A stretch of 11,638 nt of DNA. It comes from Methanobrevibacter sp. Its GTDB lineage: Archaea > Methanobacteriota > Methanobacteria > Methanobacteriales > Methanobacteriaceae. The stretch spans positions 8,502 to 20,139 of the forward strand of contig JABUVA010000010.1 in NCBI GenBank assembly GCA_021442885.1, given 5' to 3'. Made by a program: the position numbers and the translations under genes. The notes beneath the pieces are model-generated. The model searched no databases. It was not told the DNA's origin and was given only the letters and a program-made list of their open reading frames with translations. Positions within the stretch are counted from its first letter, which is position 1; every line of letters starts with the position of its first letter. Below are positions 7,305 to 11,638 of this stretch, in pieces.

Positions 7305-8762
7305 CTATAACAAACCTCCTGCAAATTGTGAAATTCCAGTAGTAACGATTCCTGGGAAGAAACCTAAAACAATAATTATTATCAGAAATACGACCATCGC
7401 AAATACCATTGATTTTGGAGCTTTTTTATTTGAGATTTTAAGAGTATTTGGTTTTGGTCTTAAAAACATTGTATAGAATGCTTTTACAAATACTACAAAT
7501 GTAGCTATACTAACAATAATTGCAAGTAATGATAATTCAGGATATCCGCAACTTAAAGAAGCTTGAACAAGCATTAATTTACTTTGGAATCCATTTAAAG
7601 GTGGAACACCAGCCATAGCCAATCCAGAGATTAAAACTAAAATAGCTATTTTTGGATAATATCCAATTAAACCACCCATTTTACGAGTATCTGTCTCTCC
7701 AGATAAGTATGCAATTGCACCAAATCCTATAAATAATGATGCTGTGATAATAATTTCATTTACTGCTTGGAAAAGACCTGCAGTTATTGCAAATTGTGTT
7801 CCAAGCCCTATACCTAAACCAATGAAACCTAATTCACCAACAGCTAAGAATCCTATCATTCTTCTATAATCAGTTTGTGTTAAAGCCATAGTTACTCCTA
7901 GAATCATTGCTATAGCAGAGAATACTACAAGTAATGCTTCAAAGATTGGTACAGCACTGTAAATTCTAAACATGATTAAGATAATTGAAACCATTGAAAT
8001 AACAGTAAATGCTTGAAGTAAAGCTGATGCATGAGGTTCTGCTTTTGAATACATTCCAGACTTAATAGTGTGGAATGGAGGTAAACCAGATGCATATAAC
8101 CATCCAAAGAATATTAAACCACAAGACATTAAAAATACAGGTGATGTAATAGCTACTTTACCCATTCGTATTGCTGCTACAATATCAGTTATATTAACAG
8201 ATCCAGTTATTGCAAGTAAGAATCCAACACCTAAGAGAATCATTGGACTTCCAATAGCTCCTAGAATCATATATTTTAAAGCCATTTCATAGTTATTATC
8301 AAGTGAAGAAGCTGCAACAATACCTACTTGAGCTAATGCAAGTATTTCAAAAAATACAAACATGTTAAATATATCATCAGTTAAAAGTAATGCTGTTACA
8401 GCAGCTATACCCATAAATAATAAGAATATATAAGGTCCTGAAGCTTTTTTGTATTTATTAATATATATTAAAAGAACAAGGAATGCTAATATTCCTAATA
8501 TTACAATGAATATTTTTTGTAAAACACCAAATGAATAGACAATAGATGGATGATAAACCATTCCAGTTATAGAATCTGTCATTGGCAGAAATCCACCAAA
8601 GATATGAAGACCATAATTTGATAAAAATGGAATTATTGGTATTACAATAGCTACAACAAGTGCAATTACTTTAATTGTCTTGTTGAATCTTGAGAGAGCA
8701 CTTACAAATAAAGCACAGATTAATGGTATGACAACCATAAGTGGAATCCAAAGTTCACTCAT
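7305..8762 (-). CDS. ehbF: EhbF, MnhD/NuoN-like proton-pumping subunit
   Basis: A 485-residue integral membrane protein with about 14 helices, of the complex I/Mrp antiporter family (Proton_antipo_M). It is the largest candidate ion-translocating subunit in the window. The helix 5 glutamate is visible as E139 in [11 protein letters not shown], and the following helix has K163 (ALKYMILG). The mid-protein signature [24 protein letters not shown] (226-249) corresponds to P-F-H-x-W-L-P-x-A-H...S-A-L in NuoM/MnhD. In this alignment the usual membrane lysine just before P-F-H is replaced by Ala-Ser-Gly (224-226), and no lysine is seen in the next helix (251-266). The gene overlaps ehbE by 8 bases and abuts ehbG; GGAGAGGGT precedes the ATG. 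Confidence 0.92.
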   Translation of the reverse strand: MSELWIPLMVVIPLICALFVSALSRFNKTIKVIALVVAIVIPIIPFLSNYGLHIFGGFLPMTDSITGMVYHPSIVYSFGVLQKIFIVILGILAFLVLLIYINKYKKASGPYIFLLFMGIAAVTALLLTDDIFNMFVFFEILALAQVGIVAASSLDNNYEMALKYMILGAIGSPMILLGVGFLLAITGSVNITDIVAAIRMGKVAITSPVFLMSCGLIFFGWLYASGLPPFHTIKSGMYSKAEPHASALLQAFTVISMVSIILIMFRIYSAVPIFEALLVVFSAIAMILGVTMALTQTDYRRMIGFLAVGELGFIGLGIGLGTQFAITAGLFQAVNEIIITASLFIGFGAIAYLSGETDTRKMGGLIGYYPKIAILVLISGLAMAGVPPLNGFQSKLMLVQASLSCGYPELSLLAIIVSIATFVVFVKAFYTMFLRPKPNTLKISNKKAPKSMVFAMVVFLIIIIVLGFFPGIVTTGISQFAGGLL

Positions 8763-9141
8763 CCTTACCCTCTCCTTTTGAATTACCAGATAGCATTACA
8801 GAAGTGCTTAAAGTTCCGTATTTTTTATAAAGAACCATAGCAAGAGCAAGCATTACAGCTAAAGTACTAGCACCTATTACAATACTTGTTAATACTAATC
8901 CAAATGGAAGAGGATAAGCTGCATTAGCAGCATAATATGCTTTATCAACATTTGGCATTATAATAGGAACAATACCTCCAGGCCTATATCCAATAGCAAT
9001 TATAAATAGATTAACTCCTTCTTCAATAAAGGCAATACCAATTATTTTTTTAATAATATTGTCAATGAAGATAGCCGCCAATAATCCAATGATTATTAAT
9101 ACACCAGCAGTAATTAAAACTGATAGTTGTGTGAATAACAT
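8755..9141 (-). CDS. ehbE: EhbE, MnhC/NuoK-like membrane subunit
   Basis: A 128-residue protein with three membrane helices (about 8-28, 33-51 and 80-105), of the NuoK/MnhC family (Oxidored_q2). Family features are the helix 2 acidic pair in [16 protein letters not shown] (36-51), where NuoK and MnhC keep an essential glutamate, and the helix 3 entry [15 protein letters not shown] (78-92), which matches P-x-x-Q-A-L-V-L-T-A-I-V-I-G-x-A of MnhC. The loop 52-77 is long, and a polar C-terminal tail of about 20 residues (109-128) extends past the family core. It should form part of the proton or sodium path beside EhbF. Start and the ehbD stop share one base (TAATG); GGGAGGAT is the ribosome site. 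The 3' end overlaps ehbF by 8 bases. Confidence 0.9.
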   Translation of the reverse strand: MLFTQLSVLITAGVLIIIGLLAAIFIDNIIKKIIGIAFIEEGVNLFIIAIGYRPGGIVPIIMPNVDKAYYAANAAYPLPFGLVLTSIVIGASTLAVMLALAMVLYKKYGTLSTSVMLSGNSKGEGKDE

Positions 9142-9374
9142 TAGCTATCCTCCCTTTGAGTCTTTTTAACAGCTAAAGCTATAAAAGCCGGTATAATTGC
9201 AACACCTACAATTGCCTGTGTTAATGCTACATCTGGTGCAAGTAAAAGCTGGAATAAAACCGCTAAAGCACCACCAGAAAATCCAGTTAAAATAGCTGCT
9301 TTAAATAAATCAGATTGAATAAGAGCAAGAATTGCACTTACAACAGTAATAATCATTAAAACATAACCAAACAT
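9141..9374 (-). CDS. ehbD: EhbD, MbhD-like membrane subunit (DUF4040)
   Basis: A 77-residue protein with two to three short helices. The segment [18 protein letters not shown] (43-60) is the clear signature of the MbhD/DUF4040 family, which is also found as a domain within the large MnhA/MrpA subunit of cation antiporters. In Mbh-type hydrogenases this small protein sits in the ion-translocating module. Together with EhbH, which carries the MbhE-type part, it supplies the C-terminal pieces of MnhA as separate genes. The ATG lies one base after the ehbC stop and follows GGGAG. The stop overlaps the ehbE start by one base (TAATG), so translation of ehbD and ehbE is probably coupled. Confidence 0.88.
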   Translation of the reverse strand: MFGYVLMIITVVSAILALIQSDLFKAAILTGFSGGALAVLFQLLLAPDVALTQAIVGVAIIPAFIALAVKKTQREDS

Positions 9375-9375
9375 C

Positions 9376-9807
9376 TTACTCCCTCTCTTTTAAATCTAAT
9401 GTAGCTACTGAAAACCCACTATCACTACTATCATCAACAAAAACTGTTGATTGTTCTAACTCTTGTATTTCCTCTTTACTATGAACAAAAGGGCTTTCAA
9501 TTTCTTCATCTTCATCATCAGTCTTTTCTAAATCAGGATTGTTAAAACCATCTTCACTTTTGAAAAATGCATATCCTATTGCATGTGCTGTAAAAGGTGC
9601 TAAAATAAAGTATATAATAGCTAAAATAAACTGACCTATAGCCAGCATAGCTAAAATAACAGCCATATCAAAAACACCTACAATATGAATTCTAGAATAA
9701 AAGACATTTTTCTTATTATTATTTAAAGTTACAATACCAATTGCAGCTATTATAATTAAAATAGCTGAAATTATAAGAAGAATAGACTGTATATACTCAA
9801 TATACAT
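9376..9807 (-). CDS. ehbC: EhbC, MnhG-like membrane subunit with acidic tail
   Basis: A 143-residue protein. Residues 1-82 follow the MnhG family: three helices (about 6-28, 45-58 and 59-80), the loop [12 protein letters not shown] (36-47) equivalent to the R-x-H-x-x-G-V-x-D motif, and [13 protein letters not shown] (70-82) equivalent to P-x-T-A-H. After residue 83 there is a soluble tail of about 60 residues, strongly acidic, with runs such as [12 protein letters not shown] (94-105) and further Asp and Glu to the end. MnhG proteins often stop soon after the last helix, so the tail is an addition; it may dock another Ehb subunit or ferredoxin. It shares a TAATG junction with ehbB and is separated from ehbD by one base. 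Confidence 0.88.
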   Translation of the reverse strand: MYIEYIQSILLIISAILIIIAAIGIVTLNNNKKNVFYSRIHIVGVFDMAVILAMLAIGQFILAIIYFILAPFTAHAIGYAFFKSEDGFNNPDLEKTDDEDEEIESPFVHSKEEIQELEQSTVFVDDSSDSGFSVATLDLKERE

Positions 9808-10070
9808 TAATTATCTCCCCCCATTGTTATAGCAAAAACAACAGTACCTACAAATCCAAAGAGTATCAATGCTACTGATATATCTCTGAAAAATTCAATA
9901 TAGTTAATTTCGCCAATGAAAAGCAATGCTACGGCAAAAGCTACAACAGCAACTGAGCTTCCTAAAAGTGCATTTGAAGTATTTCTATATGCACCTACTC
10001 TTAAAGCCGCAAACATCATGATAATTAATGCAATTACCACGAAATATTTTGAAATAATTAAAATTTCCAT
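9807..10070 (-). CDS. ehbB: EhbB, MnhF-like membrane subunit
   Basis: An 87-residue protein with three membrane helices (about 6-22, 36-52 and 64-83), of the MnhF/MrpF family. The polar segment after helix 1, RVGAYRNTSNALLGSS (24-39), matches the R-x-x-x-G-P-x-x-x-D-R-x-x-A position of MnhF. It would be a small structural part of the antiporter-like module, between the MnhE-type EhbA and the MnhG-type EhbC. It lies 49 bases after ehbA, the only internal spacing in the operon above 20 bases, and overlaps ehbC by one base. The ATG follows GGGAT with a four-base spacer. MnhF-type proteins are short, so the family call rests partly on gene order. Confidence 0.85.
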   Translation of the reverse strand: MEILIISKYFVVIALIIMMFAALRVGAYRNTSNALLGSSVAVVAFAVALLFIGEINYIEFFRDISVALILFGFVGTVVFAITMGGDN

Positions 10071-10091
10071 TACTATCCCACACCATATTTT

Positions 10092-10107
10092 AATCTCTAA
10101 AAAGATT
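10092..10107 (-). repeat. Small inverted repeat between ehbA and ehbB
   Basis: AATCT at 10092-10096 pairs with AGATT at 10103-10107 around a six-base loop. It lies in the 49-base gap between ehbA and ehbB, the only long gap inside the operon. On the transcribed strand a short U-run lies in the loop. A five-base stem is common by chance in DNA this AT-rich, so a processing or partial termination role is a guess. Confidence 0.25.
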
Positions 10108-10119
10108 TTAAAAGGAAAT

Positions 10120-10434
10120 CTATTCCATCATCTTCTTGATGTACTTCTCAAAAGGAATGATGTCCTCTTTTTTTCTTGGAGAAATAGTAGCTACTTTAAT
10201 AATTTTATTTTCAGAATCAAGATCCACAGATAAAGTTCCAGGAGTTAAAGAAATACTATTTGCTAAGATTGTTTGAGAAACAGGTCTTTCTAAAATAGTT
10301 TCAATATCTACAACTACAGGATCAATATTTCTTCCAATAACACCATTAAATGCAACAGAAAGTGTGGCTTTTATAATTTCATAAATTAAATCAAAGAAAT
10401 AAATAATTCCATAACTAATTCTAGTAATAAACAT
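10120..10434 (-). CDS. ehbA: EhbA, MnhE-like subunit, first gene of the ehb operon
   Basis: A 104-residue protein with the MnhE signature NSISLTPGTLSVDL (59-72), followed by the soluble end typical of the family. Only one hydrophobic segment (about 7-27) precedes it, so it is shorter than bacterial MnhE (about 160 residues with three helices); this short form may be normal for Ehb. The position as first gene matches ehbA in other methanogens. The ATG follows GGAGCT with an eight-base spacer. A TATA box lies at 10481-10488, so the predicted leader is about 25 bases. The stop is 49 bases before ehbB; a small inverted repeat lies in that gap. Confidence 0.85.
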   Translation of the reverse strand: MFITRISYGIIYFFDLIYEIIKATLSVAFNGVIGRNIDPVVVDIETILERPVSQTILANSISLTPGTLSVDLDSENKIIKVATISPRKKEDIIPFEKYIKKMME

Positions 10435-10480
10435 TAAATAAGCTCCATCTCATCGATAAGTTAAGCCATAAAAATATGAC

Positions 10481-10488
10481 TATATAAA
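10481..10488 (-). promoter_or_regulatory. TATA box of the ehb operon
   Basis: On the minus strand this reads TTTATATA, matching the archaeal TATA consensus. It is about 46 bases before the ehbA ATG. Archaeal start sites usually lie some 25 bases past the box centre, which puts transcription start near 10460 and a leader of about 25 bases that contains the GGAGCT ribosome site. No other good promoter is seen between here and ehbQ, so it probably drives all 17 genes. Confidence 0.6.
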
Positions 10489-10499
10489 TTATATAATTT
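10486..10499. repeat. 14-base perfect palindrome overlapping the ehb TATA box
   Basis: AAATTATATAATTT reads the same on both strands. It overlaps the upstream end of the TATA box and covers the place where TFB contacts the BRE, a good location for a repressor site. The region is almost pure A/T, so chance formation is quite possible. No matching second copy was found near the other promoter. Confidence 0.35.
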
Positions 10500-10543
10500 T
10501 ATAATTATATTTAACATGATTATTTATTATAAATCTTTCCATA

Positions 10544-11269
10544 TTACACTATTGTGACTGTGAAATTGTACAAAAATTTAACCAAATAATTACCAAAATT
10601 GAAATAATAAAAGATAGCTAAGGGTATAAGTAAACAAATACAAATAATTCCAAACATTTTATGAACTTTTTTTAATGATAATGGTGCTAATGGTTTGATT
10701 CCTGCAGGAGTAAAAGAATCTAAAATAATATGACTAAAAATTCCAATGAAAATAGCTATTGTTAATTGAATATAATCAAACTTACCAACAGGTAAAAATA
10801 AAACACCAATAACAAACAATGGTAGAAATATTAAAAATACATTCTTGTTTAAAAATAAAAACCCTGCTAATATTACAATTAAAGTAAATACATAATAGCT
10901 ATTGATTTTAGATAAAATGAAAAACTCAGTTATTAAATCATGTGCAAAAATAAAAACTAAACTTAAAGAAGCAGTTAGTGTTAATAATCCAAAAATAGAG
11001 TGTGTAAAACTCCTATGTTCAGAGAAATAAAATACTACACCTAAAAAAATTATTATTAATCCTAGATAATAAGGTAAATTTAAAATATAAAGGCCAATAA
11101 ACACTATTAAACCTAATATTATCATTTGATATACTTTTTCTTTTTTAAATTTATGATCAAAGTCAGGTAGATTAGCCCCAATTATGGTCAATGCGATTAG
11201 AATAGGATTTTGAAAAAATAATAAGGACAATATTAATGCAAATAATGTGTGACCTTTATATGAAGACAA
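10544..11269 (-). CDS. YdjM/DUF457-family membrane-bound metal-dependent hydrolase
   Basis: A 241-residue protein with about seven membrane helices. The YdjM family signatures are present: Y-K-G-H7, then GANLPDFDH (31-39), EHRSFTHS (84-91) and SHIILDSFTPAG (179-190), giving His and Asp residues (H7, D36, D38, H39, H85, H90, H180, D184) suited to bind metal at the membrane face. Substrates of this family are mostly unknown. A GTG at 11278 would add three residues, but the sequence AAGGTGAT at 11281-11274 overlaps it and fits as ribosome site for the TTG at 11269 with a four-base spacer; I chose TTG. The TATA box at 11302-11309 predicts a start of transcription near 11280, so a leaderless GTG start cannot be fully excluded. 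It lies upstream of ehbA on the same strand, 109 bases away, and no link in function is evident. Confidence 0.8.
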   Translation of the reverse strand: MSSYKGHTLFALILSLLFFQNPILIALTIIGANLPDFDHKFKKEKVYQMIILGLIVFIGLYILNLPYYLGLIIIFLGVVFYFSEHRSFTHSIFGLLTLTASLSLVFIFAHDLITEFFILSKINSYYVFTLIVILAGFLFLNKNVFLIFLPLFVIGVLFLPVGKFDYIQLTIAIFIGIFSHIILDSFTPAGIKPLAPLSLKKVHKMFGIICICLLIPLAIFYYFNFGNYLVKFLYNFTVTIV

Positions 11270-11273
11270 TAAA

Positions 11274-11281
11274 ATCACCTT
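11274..11281 (-). promoter_or_regulatory. Ribosome binding site deciding a TTG start
   Basis: The minus strand reads AAGGTGAT, close to the site before ehbP (GAGGTGAT). It lies four bases before TTG at 11269 and covers the alternative GTG at 11278, which itself has no site upstream. This favours TTG as the start of the YdjM-like gene. Confidence 0.55.
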
Positions 11282-11301
11282 AATTAATTATGAAACCTTA
11301 T

Positions 11302-11309
11302 TATATAAA
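11302..11309 (-). promoter_or_regulatory. TATA box of the YdjM-like gene
   Basis: The minus strand reads TTTATATA, the same eight bases as the ehb operon box. Its centre is about 26 bases from 11280, so the transcript probably begins just before the AAGGTGAT ribosome site, giving a leader of only about ten bases. Confidence 0.5.
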
Positions 11310-11587
11310 AAGAATTAGATAGAGCATTTGAAAAGTAATTATATTAATAGATAAACAATGTTGACTCTTTCATAAATTTTACTAATGGCAAATCAATTAA
11401 ATTGGGAGTTAATAGTGTTCAAATCCCTAGAACAATAATAAGATACCTTAATAAATCTACATACAAAAAATGAAAAATTAAATGATTGTCAAATACTAAT
11501 ATAAGATTATAAAACTACATTTAAAGACTGTAAAACACAAAATAAAACTTTCAAATAGAATAAGTAATTACAATAACATTCAAAATT
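11310..11587. other. AT-rich intergenic region without a recognised gene
   Basis: About 280 bases with no open frame longer than a few codons that has a ribosome site, and no tandem repeats, CRISPR-type repeats or insertion-sequence ends. A short GTTCAAATCC string near 11417-11426 resembles a tRNA T-loop, but no cloverleaf can be folded around it. It probably holds upstream promoter sequence and untranslated spacer. Confidence 0.5.
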
Positions 11588-11626
11588 AAAAAGAAAAAAA
11601 GATGAAAAAAGGCATTATTTCTTTTT
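11588..11626 (-). terminator. Possible U-tract terminator of a minus-strand gene right of the window
   Basis: Read on the minus strand, AAAAAG (11626-11621) can pair with CTTTTT (11611-11606) around a nine-base loop, followed by a run of seven Ts (11600-11594) and one of five (11592-11588). Archaeal termination relies on such T-tracts. This would end a minus-strand gene outside the window; the direction is not certain because the far side is not visible. Confidence 0.4.
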
Positions 11627-11638
11627 AAGAGAATTTTT

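Noticed and set aside
7042..7476. Long + strand open frame of 144 codons opposite ehbF and ehbG
   Set aside because: It is antisense to two well-supported membrane protein genes, has no ribosome site and no family resemblance. AT-rich genes often leave such antisense frames open.
8068..10233. + strand open frames opposite ehbF and across ehbA/ehbB
   Set aside because: They are antisense to genes with clear family motifs and show no start signal.
11391..11429. tRNA-like T-loop (GTTCAAATCC) that could mark a tRNA fragment or integration site
   Set aside because: The putative five-pair T stem has one mismatch, and the bases upstream cannot form an anticodon stem or D arm. No repeat of the string was found elsewhere and no integrase gene is visible.

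Overview
The window comes from a hydrogenotrophic methanogenic archaeon of the Methanobacteriales, most likely Methanobrevibacter or a close relative. The evidence is very AT-rich DNA, archaeal TATA boxes, GGAGG/GGTGAT-type ribosome sites, and a complete Ehb (energy-converting [NiFe]-hydrogenase B) gene set in the order known from methanogens. The genus is an inference from base composition and protein flavour; it was not tested by a search.

Layout, left to right. Bases 1-519 (+ strand) hold the 3' part of a Cas4/RecB-like (DUF83) protein gene that runs off the left edge. It converges on the last gene of a minus-strand operon, and the two stop codons share a TTTAAA palindrome. Bases 516-10434 (minus strand, read right to left) hold 17 tightly packed genes, ehbA to ehbQ. 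A TATA box near 10485 lies upstream of ehbA and overlaps a 14-base perfect palindrome. Further right, on the same strand, is a YdjM/DUF457-family membrane metal-hydrolase gene (10544-11269) with its own TATA box. The last ~330 bases hold no convincing gene. At the right edge there are U-tracts that look like a terminator for a minus-strand gene outside the window.

How the genes work together. ehbA, B, C, D, E, F, H and I encode a membrane module related to Mrp/Mnh cation-proton antiporters (MnhE, MnhF, MnhG, MbhD, MnhC, MnhD, MbhE/MnhA C-terminus, MnhB). ehbG and ehbJ add small membrane proteins typical of Ehb. ehbO is the NuoH-like membrane anchor. ehbM and ehbN are the [NiFe]-hydrogenase small and large subunits. 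ehbL is a two-cluster ferredoxin-like subunit, and ehbK is a polyferredoxin with 13 cysteine motifs. From work on methanogens, Ehb uses the ion gradient to drive reduction of low-potential ferredoxin with H2, mainly for anabolic CO2 fixation (acetyl-CoA and 2-oxoacid synthesis). ehbP and ehbQ close the operon; EhbQ carries an ACT domain and may be a sensor.

Most of the window is a known system. The points most worth a second look are the ACT-domain protein EhbQ, the irregular cysteine motifs in EhbK, the Cas4-like protein lacking its catalytic glutamate, the apparent absence of the usual membrane lysines in EhbF, and the palindrome on the operon promoter.
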